Shown one piece after another: positions 7,814-15,962 of a stretch of DNA of 27,354 nucleotides (within the stretch, counting starts at the first letter, position 1; the number at the start of each line of letters is the position of its first letter). The DNA is from Ignavibacteriaceae bacterium (lineage in GTDB: Bacteria; Bacteroidota; Ignavibacteria; Ignavibacteriales; Ignavibacteriaceae). Under the pieces are notes generated by a model. The model worked only from the letters and a program-made list of their open reading frames with translations. It searched no databases and was not told the DNA's origin. The stretch covers positions 1 to 27,354 of the forward strand of contig JARLHB010000467.1 in the NCBI GenBank assembly GCA_031292465.1. The letters run 5' to 3'. Made by a program: the position numbers and the translations under genes.

Positions 7814-9133
7814 TCAGGCAAAATTTTGATTGTTTTGCTTAAGAGACTTAAAATAAGGGCTAAATAAATAAATATTAGCTCCCAGCCGCCCTGCTAAAAA
7901 TGCTATTGTCGCTGCAACAGCGCCTGCCATATCAAAATATCTTATGGAAATAAACATTACTAATAATATTCCCGAAAACTCAATAATGGTTGATAATGTA
8001 ATAGGCTTTGTACGGTGAGAATCTACCAGCACTGCTGTCTGAAAACTTAATAAAAGGGTTAAAGCAGGCAGAATAATCATAAGAATAAGCGGGAATCTGG
8101 AAAAATCCGACAATTTTTGTGAAAGCCCTGAAACATCCTTGAACCATATCTCGGCAAGCGGGGAAAATGCAATTATTCCTATTAAAAGAGTAAGGATAAT
8201 CCCCATGATAAATGCAAAATTTCTAAGGGCTTTATAACCTGACTTGTTTTTGCCCATCAGGGCGATGCCGACTTCCTGATAAGACTGTCCCACACTCCTG
8301 AAAATAAAAGTAAACGAGGTAATTACGGGTAAAACAGCAAGAGATTCCAGGGCCATCCTGCTCTGGCCGATAAAAAACGTAACCATGGGCTGAACGCCCA
8401 TATTCATCATTGCGGTAAGGGCAAGCGGGTAATAAAATCTGAATATTCCTGTATATGTTAGTTTTGATTCCGGATTTTCATTTATTTCACCCGATTTAAT
8501 TTTTTTTAGTACTTTTAACACCATTAACCGGCTTGCCGCGGCTTCGCTTACAACGCCGGCAGAAAGAGCGCTTGTACCGACCAGGGCGCCGTTCAAACCT
8601 GTAAAAAAATGAAGCAATGACCCTGTTATTGCCATTGAAGACACCCGTACAATAGTTCCATAAGCTACTCTTTTGGTTAACCCGTTCCTTATCAGTATTC
8701 CCTGGTAAAACCTTCTGTATCCTATTGAAGCCGGCCAGGGTATTAAAACAATCATTGCGGTATGTGTTAAATGTGCAACTTCAACCGGCAGATGAATAAG
8801 GTTTATAGTAATAAAATAAAAAACTGAAGGAATAATTAAAATTATCATCAATAAAGTTTCAGTTATACAAAGAGCGTAGGAGAAATTTCTAAGTTTAGTA
8901 AATGTATGCAGATTCTTAACCAGCGCTGTGGATGCCGTCATTAATAGTATTACAGGAGATTCGACTATCCATGCAAAAGACGCTGCAACGCCGTATGCTG
9001 CTAAGTTGTACTCAGGGTTAAACATACGGGCAATTAGAGCCGATAAAAACGGCCCTTCAACGGACATCATTAGCCAGGTTGCGGAAAGCGGTACCCAAAA
9101 ACGGAAAATATTTCTATATGTAAGTTTATTCAA
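7814..9133 (-). CDS. MATE/MOP-superfamily transporter or flippase, possibly ANKH-like
   Basis: A 439-residue integral membrane protein with about 12 hydrophobic segments arranged as two similar halves; each half begins with an FRFW/YxPL motif (FRFWVPLSATWLMM near residue 11, FRFYYPLALTAMM near residue 230). This two-fold repeat is that of the MOP (multidrug/oligosaccharidyl-lipid/polysaccharide) exporter superfamily. Parts such as ALESLAVLPVITS and LAAYGVAASFAWIVESP resemble in position the eukaryotic ANKH (progressive ankylosis) branch more than classical MATE drug pumps, but this is by eye only. The start is a TTG without clear ribosome binding site; no better in-frame start precedes the first conserved motif. 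It lies 161 bases upstream of the DUF2723 gene on the same strand. Substrate unknown. Confidence 0.75.
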   Translation of the reverse strand: MNKLTYRNIFRFWVPLSATWLMMSVEGPFLSALIARMFNPEYNLAAYGVAASFAWIVESPVILLMTASTALVKNLHTFTKLRNFSYALCITETLLMIILIIPSVFYFITINLIHLPVEVAHLTHTAMIVLIPWPASIGYRRFYQGILIRNGLTKRVAYGTIVRVSSMAITGSLLHFFTGLNGALVGTSALSAGVVSEAAASRLMVLKVLKKIKSGEINENPESKLTYTGIFRFYYPLALTAMMNMGVQPMVTFFIGQSRMALESLAVLPVITSFTFIFRSVGQSYQEVGIALMGKNKSGYKALRNFAFIMGIILTLLIGIIAFSPLAEIWFKDVSGLSQKLSDFSRFPLILMIILPALTLLLSFQTAVLVDSHRTKPITLSTIIEFSGILLVMFISIRYFDMAGAVAATIAFLAGRLGANIYLFSPYFKSLKQNNQNFA

Positions 9134-9229
9134 TATAATTCGGTAATTCTTATAAAAGGTGCCCCAAAATTAACTATAAATAATTTTATACCTATAAATT
9201 TTTCGTTTAGCATTTACCGCCCGTTTATG

Positions 9230-9294
9230 TATTTTTGTATATTATTTACATTATCTTTTGTAATTCGGAAGTTATACCCTTTATCTAGTATAAT
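9230..9294 (+). promoter_or_regulatory. candidate promoter elements for the FKBP gene
   Basis: The divergent gap 9134-9310 holds TATTTTTG (9230-9237), which fits the TAnnTTTG -7 element known for Bacteroidota sigma factor, and a separate TATAAT (9289-9294) 16 bases before the TTG start. Neither has a convincing upstream hexamer, so the choice between them is open. Confidence 0.25.
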
Positions 9295-9310
9295 ATAGAA
9301 AGGACCTAAG

Positions 9311-10096
9311 TTGAAAAATCTGTGCATAATGTTACTTACATTTTTTATTGTCCCGGCTTTATCATTCTGCCAGGAAAATATAACCGGTAAAGACACTGTT
9401 ACCACTGCAAGCGGATTAAAGTATATTGTGATTGAAAAAGGCAGCGGAGTTAAAGCTGAAGCCGGCAAGCAGGTTTCTGTTAATTATGCAGGCTATTTAT
9501 TAAACGGCAAAGAATTTGACAATTCCTATAAAAGAGGAAAACCTATTAAATTTATTCTGGGCACAGGGCAGGTTATTAAAGGATGGGATGAGGGAATTGC
9601 ATTAATGAATGTAGGAGATAAATTAAGACTTATCATTCCTTCTGAACTTGGTTATGGTGCAGCCGGCGGCGGCGGTGTTATACCTCCAAATGCAACTTTA
9701 ATCTTTGATACGCAGTTAATGGATGTAAGCGTACCAAAGCTTTCTATTGCAGATACATTGATGTTAACTGTTTTTGAAAAAGGAATTGATTCTGCGGCCG
9801 CTCAATATCATGAGTTATATAAGACGAATAAAAATGATTATGATTTTGATGAAGACCAGTTAAATGCACTCGCTTTTAAGTTTCTGAATAACGGTATGTT
9901 TGCAAATGCCATCGGACTTTTAAAGCTTAATGCAGAAACTTACCCGGAATCATATAATATTTCAGACGGACTTGGAGAAGCCTATTTGCTGAACGGTGAT
10001 AAAGAAATGGCTCAAAAGTGTTTTGAAAAATCTCTTAAGTTAAATCCTAAAGATACAAATGCTGAAGAGGCCCTGAAAAAATTAAAAGAGAAATGA
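9311..10096 (+). CDS. exported FKBP-type peptidyl-prolyl cis-trans isomerase with C-terminal TPR repeats
   Basis: The protein has 261 residues. A signal peptide (about residues 1-20, ending ALSFCQ) directs export. An FKBP domain follows (about residues 32-137) with the family strings GLKYIVIEKGSG, VSVNYAGYLLNGKEFDNSYKRG, VIKGWDEGI and GYGAAGGGGVIPPNATLIFD. These include the aromatic and Asp residues (FDNS, the W of KGWDEG, and IPPNA) that line the proline pocket. The C-terminal 80 residues form two TPR-like helical pairs (ALAFKFLNNGMFANAIGLL; GLGEAYLLNGDKEMAQKCFEKSLKLNP), likely for partner binding. The role is catalysis of proline isomerisation during folding of periplasmic or outer-membrane proteins. 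The TTG start is favoured because AAAGGA lies 6-7 bases upstream and it supplies the basic K of the signal peptide; the ATG at 9329 would remove it. The helicase gene follows after 49 bases and may be co-transcribed. Confidence 0.9.
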   Translation: MKNLCIMLLTFFIVPALSFCQENITGKDTVTTASGLKYIVIEKGSGVKAEAGKQVSVNYAGYLLNGKEFDNSYKRGKPIKFILGTGQVIKGWDEGIALMNVGDKLRLIIPSELGYGAAGGGGVIPPNATLIFDTQLMDVSVPKLSIADTLMLTVFEKGIDSAAAQYHELYKTNKNDYDFDEDQLNALAFKFLNNGMFANAIGLLKLNAETYPESYNISDGLGEAYLLNGDKEMAQKCFEKSLKLNPKDTNAEEALKKLKEK

Positions 10097-10145
10097 TAAA
10101 TATTTGTTAATTAAGTTTTATAGAAAAGAAAGATAAGGATTTGTT

Positions 10146-11801
10146 TTGGTTAGTAAATTTTTAAGTTTTGTTAAAGAAAAATTAAGTGAATTATCGGGGA
10201 AGAGCAGTAAGGCAAAAGAAACAAAAAGCGGTAAACCCGTAAGTGCAGATAATGCTTTTGAACATAAAGTAAGACGTTCTACTAAGCCGGAAAGTAATTA
10301 TAAACCCGGTAACAGAAAGACTTCATCAAATTATCCGGCAAAGAACAGGCCTAATAAAGCAGGGGCAGACGCTGAAAAGAAAAATGCTAATGCGCCGAGG
10401 GGAAATAACTTCAGGACAAAAGAGCCGTTTCGTAAAGAAAAGGAAGTTGTAAAAGCAAAAGAAGCTGTAAAAGCTAAAGCTCCTGTTAAAGCCCCCGTAA
10501 AAGCAAAAGAACCTGCAAAGGTTAAAGAATTTGACAGGGAAGTTAAAAAAGTCCCGGACAATTGGGACGTTTCATCTTTTGTTGTCCCGGTTCAGGAAGG
10601 CAAAATGCGCTTCCACGATCTTAACCTTCCTGTTGAAATAATGCATGCAATTTATGATTTGAAATTTCAGTACTGCACTCCGATACAGAAAGAAATTTTA
10701 TCATCGGCTCTTGAAGGCAGGGACGCAACCGGGAAAGCCCAAACCGGAACAGGTAAAACGGCGGCTTTTTTAATTTCAATCTTTACTAAGTTCCTTAAAG
10801 ATCCCCCGCAGGGTAAAATGCAGCCGGGAAGGCCGCGGGCATTAATTATTGCTCCTACGCGCGAACTGGTTATTCAAATTGCTAATGATGCTAAACTGCT
10901 TGCTAAATATACATCCATTAATATAACCGAAATTTTCGGCGGCATGGATTTCAGAAAGCAGAAATCAAAGTTAAACAGAGGCCCTTCGGATATTATTGTT
11001 GCAACTCCCGGCAGGCTGATTGACTTTATGAATAAGCATGATATTTCGCTTAGCGGCGTGGAAATCCTTGTTATAGATGAAGCAGACAGAATGCTTGATA
11101 TGGGATTTATTCCCGATGTAAGAAGAATTGTCCATAGCACTCCGCCTAAAGCTAAAAGGCAGACTCTGTTCTTCAGCGCCACTCTTAGCTCTATGGTTGA
11201 GCGCCTTGCTGTGCAGTGGACGAAAGATGCTATAAATGTTGAGATTGACAGCCAGATGAAGGCCGGGGATATGATTGAGCAGTTAGTCTATATTGTTACT
11301 AATGACGAAAAATTTCCGTTGTTATACAATCTTATTACCGGGCAGAACCTTCACCGCGTTATGATTTTTACTAACCGTAAAGATGAAACAAGAGTGGTTG
11401 AAGAACTCTTGCTTAAATACGGGATTGACTGCAAAGTCCTTTCCGGAGATATTGACCAAAGAGTAAGATTAAGAACCCTGGACGATTTTAAGGCAGGCAA
11501 AATAAAAGTGCTGGTTGCAACTGATGTTGCCGGGCGCGGAATTCATATAGCAGATGTAAGCCACGTTATAAATTATACTCTTCCTGAAGATCCGGAAGAT
11601 TACGTGCACCGCATCGGCAGGACGGGCAGGGCAGGCGCTTCAGGTATATCAATAAGCTTTGCGTCAGAGGATGATTCTTTCCAGATACCTGCGATTGAAA
11701 AATTCCTTGGCAATAAGCTTGAATGTACTTTTCCGCCGGAAGAATTATTACTTCCTCTCCCGGAAGTAAAACCCCGCGTAATTGAAACAACTGAGAAGTA
11801 G
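10146..11801 (+). CDS. DEAD-box ATP-dependent RNA helicase, RhlB-like, with basic N-terminal extension
   Basis: The 551 residues carry the full DEAD-box set: Q motif region (FQYCTPIQ, ~174-181), AQTGTGKT (198-205), PTREL, TPGR, DEAD (311-314), SAT (344-346), VMIFTN, ATDVAGRGIH and HRIGRTGRAG. The end region (GISISFASEDDSFQIPAIEKFLGNKL) follows E. coli RhlB closely, suggesting a role in mRNA turnover or ribosome assembly. RNA unwinding powered by ATP is the family reaction. The first ~150 residues are a basic, low-complexity arm with VKAKEP-type repeats (roughly 100-130), unlike E. coli RhlB and probably an RNA-binding tail. The TTG start is supported by AAGGA six bases upstream; an ATG does not occur until residue 154 (in GKMRF), where it would lose the arm. 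The gene ends 54 bases before a large palindrome shared with the convergent gene. Confidence 0.93.
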   Translation: MVSKFLSFVKEKLSELSGKSSKAKETKSGKPVSADNAFEHKVRRSTKPESNYKPGNRKTSSNYPAKNRPNKAGADAEKKNANAPRGNNFRTKEPFRKEKEVVKAKEAVKAKAPVKAPVKAKEPAKVKEFDREVKKVPDNWDVSSFVVPVQEGKMRFHDLNLPVEIMHAIYDLKFQYCTPIQKEILSSALEGRDATGKAQTGTGKTAAFLISIFTKFLKDPPQGKMQPGRPRALIIAPTRELVIQIANDAKLLAKYTSINITEIFGGMDFRKQKSKLNRGPSDIIVATPGRLIDFMNKHDISLSGVEILVIDEADRMLDMGFIPDVRRIVHSTPPKAKRQTLFFSATLSSMVERLAVQWTKDAINVEIDSQMKAGDMIEQLVYIVTNDEKFPLLYNLITGQNLHRVMIFTNRKDETRVVEELLLKYGIDCKVLSGDIDQRVRLRTLDDFKAGKIKVLVATDVAGRGIHIADVSHVINYTLPEDPEDYVHRIGRTGRAGASGISISFASEDDSFQIPAIEKFLGNKLECTFPPEELLLPLPEVKPRVIETTEK

Positions 11802-11855
11802 TTTATTTTGCAGTGAATTACTTTCAGTAAATTTTAATTTATTTCCAATATATTC

Positions 11856-11903
11856 AACACACCCCTTTTATTCCCCTCTCGAGAGGGGATTAAGGGGTGT
11901 GTT
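11856..11903. repeat. nested palindromic intergenic element (bidirectional terminator or dispersed repeat)
   Basis: Outer arms AACACACCCCTT (11856-11867) and AAGGGGTGTGTT (11892-11903) are perfect complements. Inside them lies a perfect 16-bp palindrome CCCCTCTCGAGAGGGG (11873-11888), separated from the outer arms by short unequal T-rich loops. It lies between the convergent helicase and hydrolase genes, 55 and 25 bases from their stops. It is far more GC-rich than its surroundings. A weak T tract makes it possible as a terminator for either side, but the structure looks like a mobile or REP-like repeat unit. Confidence 0.75.
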
Positions 11904-11927
11904 ATTATAATTAAACAAAAATAAAAT

Positions 11928-12947
11928 TCAGGGCTGAATATATTGTGAGTAAGCCCGCCATCCCCAGAACTGATAATTTTTTTCTTCCTGAAGCGTGCCG
12001 GAAAGTATGGTTTCAATAAAACCGTTTTTCTCCACAAGAAGCGTATGCCACATTTGATGTCCCGGGTTGGACTTTAAGAAAATTTTAATTCTTCCATTCA
12101 GCCCGTAGTATTTTGTAAAAAGTGAATCTTCAGTCTTAGACATGTTAAATGCTTTGCTTAAATCATCCACCATGAGTCCTGTTCTGTAAAATGTTCCCCC
12201 GTTAAGTGTGCCTATATCCTGTCCGTTTATTTTAATGCCCCTGTCGTCGTAGGCAATTGCGCACAGGAAGTGATCGTATCCGGATTTAAGCCAGTTTATT
12301 ATTTTACTGCCATGCATTAATTCGGTTGAGTAATCATATTCGCTGTCAAGGAAGGAAATTCTTTTTACATAGTCGGGGATTTTCTTTACGCTGTTTATAT
12401 ACCCCAGTACAAAGCTTCCGCCGCCGCTGTGCCCGTCGAGTATTATTTCGGTTTTGAATGCTGCGAAAATACCTTTTACCGTATCGACAAGACTTTTAAT
12501 TACCGAATCGCCGTTAGCATGTTTGCTCTTCCACCACGGCCAGCTTTCCTCCTTAGTGCCTACATAAACAACAACAATATTCCTGTCCTTAATCTGTTCC
12601 CTTAAAAATCTTGTTTGGGCGCCTATATGCTGTATATCGAAGTGCCAGTCAAGCCCTTCTTTTTTCTGCCTGCCTATAGTCTGTTCAATTGAATTAGAAT
12701 TTGGCAGCGCATAAAATATAATGGAAGTCCTTTTTGCATCATCAAACTTATCCGCTGCAGGAGCGTTAATCTCAACGTTTATATCCGGTGAATAATTAAA
12801 GGCAAGTATTTGTTCCTCAAGGAATGGAATTTTGGAAAAGCCTTTTAGCGATGTCCCTTTTCCGTATGCCTGATTTGTCAGGGCAAAATACAAGAAAGTA
12901 AAAATCACGATAAGGGTGCTTATGTATATCCTTTTTAATAATGCCAT
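11928..12947 (-). CDS. exported alpha/beta-hydrolase-like protein
   Basis: A 339-residue protein with an N-terminal hydrophobic signal (residues ~6-28, ending in QAYG). A nucleophile elbow GHSGGGSF puts the probable catalytic serine at residue 174, after a strand KTEIILDGHS. A candidate acid lies in SFLDSEYD (~201-205) and a candidate base in NPGHQMWH (His297 or His301), giving the order Ser-Asp-His of the alpha/beta hydrolase fold. An earlier strand RTSIIFYALPNSNS and the basic IQHIGAQTRFLRE resemble proteins annotated only as secreted hydrolases; substrate is not predictable. A periplasmic esterase or peptidase is plausible. Gene is convergent with the helicase gene and has about 180 bases to the next gene on its strand, which ends in its own terminator, so it likely has its own promoter. 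Confidence 0.75.
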   Translation of the reverse strand: MALLKRIYISTLIVIFTFLYFALTNQAYGKGTSLKGFSKIPFLEEQILAFNYSPDINVEINAPAADKFDDAKRTSIIFYALPNSNSIEQTIGRQKKEGLDWHFDIQHIGAQTRFLREQIKDRNIVVVYVGTKEESWPWWKSKHANGDSVIKSLVDTVKGIFAAFKTEIILDGHSGGGSFVLGYINSVKKIPDYVKRISFLDSEYDYSTELMHGSKIINWLKSGYDHFLCAIAYDDRGIKINGQDIGTLNGGTFYRTGLMVDDLSKAFNMSKTEDSLFTKYYGLNGRIKIFLKSNPGHQMWHTLLVEKNGFIETILSGTLQEEKNYQFWGWRAYSQYIQP

Positions 12948-13058
12948 ACCGGTGTAAAACTTCCAAAATTTAACATTTTAAAATAATACTAAATAACAAG
13001 AATAAAATTAGAAAACTGAAAGGGGTGACAGTGCTAAAGTGGATAGCCAAAATTAAGT

Positions 13059-13097
13059 AAAACAAAAAAAGTGCCGTAAGACGGAACCTTACGGCAC
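13059..13097 (-). terminator. intrinsic terminator of the first T9SS cargo gene
   Basis: On the minus strand a perfect 10-bp stem GTGCCGTAAG / CTTACGGCAC (13071-13097, 7-base loop) is followed by TTTTTTTGTTTT. It starts 28 bases after the stop at 13125. Confidence 0.92.
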
Positions 13098-13124
13098 AAA
13101 TTGGATTAAGTAAATGTATTTATC

Positions 13125-14045
13125 TTACTTTGTTAATATCATCTTTTTTATTGAACTAAATCCGTTAGATTTTAGCTGATAAAAATAAATACCGCTTGCA
13201 AGTTTTGAAGCATTAAAGCTTATCGAGTACTTACCCTGGGTTCTAAATCCATTAACCAATGTACTCACTTCTCTTCCAAGTATATCATATATTTTTAAGG
13301 TTGCAAATCCGCCTTTAGGCAATTGATATTCAATTATTGTTGTCGGATTAAACGGGTTTGGGTAGTTCTGCAGCAAATCAAATTTTTGCGGTAAATTATT
13401 AGATATTTCCTTAACACTTACAATTGTTCCAAGTGTATCCTTGTTTAATACAGTTCCTATTAGATACCAATCTTCTCCCCCCTCTAATCCTCGATGTGTC
13501 ATACCTACTCCATACGCATAATCCTCCCATAGGAAACTTCCCCAATTTGTTGGATCATGAGTATTCTCACCCGTAGTATCACCTCCGTAAAACCCTACAA
13601 AATGTTCAAAAGTCTTTACCCTTTTACGAACACCGAATACATTTGTATCAAGTGAAGCGCTTACACCAAACCAATTACTTTTAGTAGTATCTCTATAAAC
13701 ATTCCAATAATCACCTACATTTGCTTTTAAATGATATAGGTCTAATAACTGCCATGTTGAATCCAGTGAATTAAAATAAGAAGCATATACTATAGCTTTT
13801 GTTGTATCAACTACCAGCCTGTTGGAAGTCATTTGATCTCCACTTTTATATACTATTTCCCCTAAGGAATCACTTTTAACTGAATCTATAGTTATGGTTT
13901 CATAGTGCCCCTGGTTGAAATCAAGAACATAATAAGACCATTTATCACCGGCATTATACGGAAAATATTGAAGAGAGTCCTGTGCGTATTGCTTTACATT
14001 TAATAAACATACAATAATTGCCGTTGTTAGTAATATCTTTTTCAT
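13125..14045 (-). CDS. secreted protein with T9SS type A C-terminal sorting domain
   Basis: The protein has 306 residues. A signal peptide at 1-21 (hydrophobic core LLTTAIIVCLL, ending YAQ) takes it through Sec. The C-terminal ~85 residues form a type A sorting domain: LLQNYPNPFNPTTIIEYQLP, then LKIYDILGREVSTLV, and a terminal GIYFYQLKSNGFSSIKKMILTK, which is recognised by the type IX secretion apparatus. The middle (about 22-205) has beta-rich, Asp/Ser/Trp-rich sequence (FPYNAGDKWSYYVLDF) with no named domain. The product is therefore expected on the cell surface or secreted, and the sorting domain cleaved. The ATG has AAGGATAGG upstream. No T9SS machinery gene lies in the window. Upstream lie 269 bases without a gene and then one copy of a promoter/leader module that also precedes the next cargo gene. 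Confidence 0.85.
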   Translation of the reverse strand: MKKILLTTAIIVCLLNVKQYAQDSLQYFPYNAGDKWSYYVLDFNQGHYETITIDSVKSDSLGEIVYKSGDQMTSNRLVVDTTKAIVYASYFNSLDSTWQLLDLYHLKANVGDYWNVYRDTTKSNWFGVSASLDTNVFGVRKRVKTFEHFVGFYGGDTTGENTHDPTNWGSFLWEDYAYGVGMTHRGLEGGEDWYLIGTVLNKDTLGTIVSVKEISNNLPQKFDLLQNYPNPFNPTTIIEYQLPKGGFATLKIYDILGREVSTLVNGFRTQGKYSISFNASKLASGIYFYQLKSNGFSSIKKMILTK

Positions 14046-14082
14046 AACCTATCCTTAAAATTTATTTGTTATCATTTGTTTC

Positions 14083-14179
14083 CTGCAACTTGTAATTATC
14101 GTAATGCAGCTTTAAGAGATATGTAATAATTCTTTTAGAAATAACTTATCAATGTTTTGTTGGAATAAACAAGTTGCAG
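14083..14179. repeat. 11-bp inverted repeat with 75-base spacer upstream of T9SS cargo gene
   Basis: CTGCAACTTGT (14083-14093) and ACAAGTTGCAG (14169-14179) are perfect complements. They lie in the untranslated region upstream of the ATG at 14045. The 581-base gap 14046-14626 otherwise holds only the 14315-14493 module; I see no open frame in it with a credible start. Confidence 0.45.
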
Positions 14180-14314
14180 ATAAAATAGCAAATAATAATA
14201 TTATTTTTATCAGTTCAAAAGTTTATTGAAAACAAGTAAAAACCTTTTAGTACGATTATTAAATATTGACAGAATACTAATATGAATAAAGGAAATAGAA
14301 AAGAGTGTTTTTTT

Positions 14315-14493
14315 CCATAACTGTGATTGTTAAAAAGACAAAAACTCAGATAAATGAAAACTTATGGTGGATTTTCCCCCTGAAGGAAACTTCAGAATAA
14401 GCTATCAGATGCTAAATAATAAATTATATAAAGTCAACTATAAAAATAGAATTAAAATATTAATAATATTTATATTACAGTAACATTAGTCAC
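14315..14493 (-). repeat. 179-bp promoter/leader module, copy 1
   Basis: Ungapped partner of 15963-16141. The first 90 plus-strand positions (14315-14404) differ at one base from the partner; the other 89 differ at about 15. Minus-strand landmarks are TTGACT (14432-14437), a weaker -10 TAGCAT (14409-14414, 17-base spacer), and a 6-bp hairpin with TTTC loop (14380-14395). A near-palindrome around 14473-14485 is also present. It lies 269 bases before the cargo gene start at 14045 and directly after the second cargo gene's 3' flank. Confidence 0.8.
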
Positions 14494-14626
14494 AATGCTT
14501 TTGTACAGCGGTTCGCTCAATTGCTTCTTTTTATTGCAATATATTCAGGAACTAATTTGTGAAAATTAATTAACTAATAACATCATTGCCTAATTATATG
14601 CTAAGTAAAATATTAAATACAGAATA

Positions 14627-15952
14627 TTATTTTAGGAAAATCATTTTCTTTGATGTAGAGTACCCTTTTGAATAAAGATTATAAAAATAGACACCTGAAC
14701 TTACTGAATGTTCGTTCTCATCTTTCCCATTCCAGTAAACAGAATATCTCCCAGAAGGTTGTGCCTTATTTATTAAGGTTTTTATTTTTTCTCCCTGAAT
14801 GTTGTAAATCTCTAGTAATACATTTGTATAAAATGGAATATTATAACTTATAAATGTTCCCGGATTAAACGGATTGGGATAATTTTGCATGAGATGAAAA
14901 TCATTAGGTTTGGCTGGTGTATATTCAGATACAGAAGTTACAATATCGGTTACATTTATACCTTCCCACGTTGCATATAGTTTTGACCCGGAAAGAGTAA
15001 TGGTTGCGGCACCACTATTATTTATTCCATATCTCTTCCAGGTTTCACCGTCCGTACTCTCATATATCCAGCTACTATTTTGCGATGTCACAACCCAAAA
15101 TACAGTTCCATCCGAAGCGACTTGGATATTGCGCCCATTTGATGGATTTGGTAAACCAGCATTTGGATTACTCCACGTCTGGCCTCCATCTGTTGATTTG
15201 AAAATACCCATAGAATAATTATTTGATGGTGTTGTACTCAGATATATTACTGATGATCCTTTATATAATCCAATTTCAACGGGGCCCGCCTTTCCTTTGG
15301 CTGGAAAGTTCATAGAAGTCCAGGTTAAACCATAATCTGTTGACTTTAATACATCAGCACTCCATTCTGTTCCTGCATAAACTATATTTGAGCTATCTGG
15401 TGAAACAGCAATAAATATTATTCCAACTCCCTTTACTATTGAATCGCTTATAGCAATCCAGTCTTTTCCACCATTTGTACTACGGTAGAAATATCCTCCA
15501 TAAAATCCTGCTGTCCCACAATACATAGTATCAGGATGCACAGGATCAATTGCCATTTGATTTACTCCTGTTTCGCCTGACACGGTTAATCCCGAATTAA
15601 TTGTATGCCAATCTATTCCTCCGTCTGTTGTCATTATTATACCCTGGACATCCGGACTATTGGTAGCTAGTGTTGCATAAATAATATTTGAATTCTTAGG
15701 ATGAACCATTAATTGGTTAACTGTAACTCCGCGTATAAGTGTATCCCAGGAAACGCCGCCATTTGTACTTTTAAATATACCGCCTATTGTATTATCGCTA
15801 AAATTACTAAAACTTCCTGCATAAATAACATTTGGATTAGCCCAATCCACAGCAATGGATGTAATACTTTCCGAACTAAGTCCAAGATATTGCCACTGTT
15901 GTGCATATATGAGAAATGGAAAGAATAAAAAGCAGGCAAAAAGTTTTTTCAT
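14627..15952 (-). CDS. secreted Asp-box (BNR/sortilin-like) beta-propeller protein with T9SS type A sorting domain
   Basis: The protein has 441 residues with a signal peptide at 1-17 (LFACFLFFPFLIYAQ). At least six Asp-box motifs of the S-x-D/N-x-G-x-x-W kind are spaced through residues 60-315: STNGGVSW, TTDGGIDW, STNGGKDW, STDYGLTW, STDGGQTW and STDGETW. This is the pattern of a sialidase/VPS10-type beta-propeller, often seen in large surface proteins. Residues ~350-441 carry the type A sorting domain with MQNYPNPFNPGTFISYNI and end SGVYFYNLYSKGYSTSKKMIFLK. The product should be exported by Sec and then by the type IX system to the surface. No catalytic residues of a sialidase are visible, so a binding or scaffold role is more likely. 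The ATG has GGGAG 8 bases upstream, and the copy-2 leader module ends exactly at this ribosome binding site. Confidence 0.88.
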   Translation of the reverse strand: MKKLFACFLFFPFLIYAQQWQYLGLSSESITSIAVDWANPNVIYAGSFSNFSDNTIGGIFKSTNGGVSWDTLIRGVTVNQLMVHPKNSNIIYATLATNSPDVQGIIMTTDGGIDWHTINSGLTVSGETGVNQMAIDPVHPDTMYCGTAGFYGGYFYRSTNGGKDWIAISDSIVKGVGIIFIAVSPDSSNIVYAGTEWSADVLKSTDYGLTWTSMNFPAKGKAGPVEIGLYKGSSVIYLSTTPSNNYSMGIFKSTDGGQTWSNPNAGLPNPSNGRNIQVASDGTVFWVVTSQNSSWIYESTDGETWKRYGINNSGAATITLSGSKLYATWEGINVTDIVTSVSEYTPAKPNDFHLMQNYPNPFNPGTFISYNIPFYTNVLLEIYNIQGEKIKTLINKAQPSGRYSVYWNGKDENEHSVSSGVYFYNLYSKGYSTSKKMIFLK

Positions 15953-15962
15953 ATCTGAACTC

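Noticed and set aside
9214..9468. Minus-strand open frame over the FKBP start
   Set aside because: Antisense to a well-supported gene, with no family sequence or ribosome binding site.
10331..10561. Minus-strand Phe/Ala/Thr-rich open frame inside the helicase arm
   Set aside because: A shadow of the low-complexity Lys/Ala repeats of the sense gene.
11834..12037. Minus-strand open frame across the palindrome
   Set aside because: It overlaps the hydrolase gene end in another frame and merely translates the repeat; no start signal.
14500..14626. Possible gene or terminator after the second T9SS cargo gene
   Set aside because: Only AT-rich sequence; the AATATT pairs found are too weak and lack a T tract.
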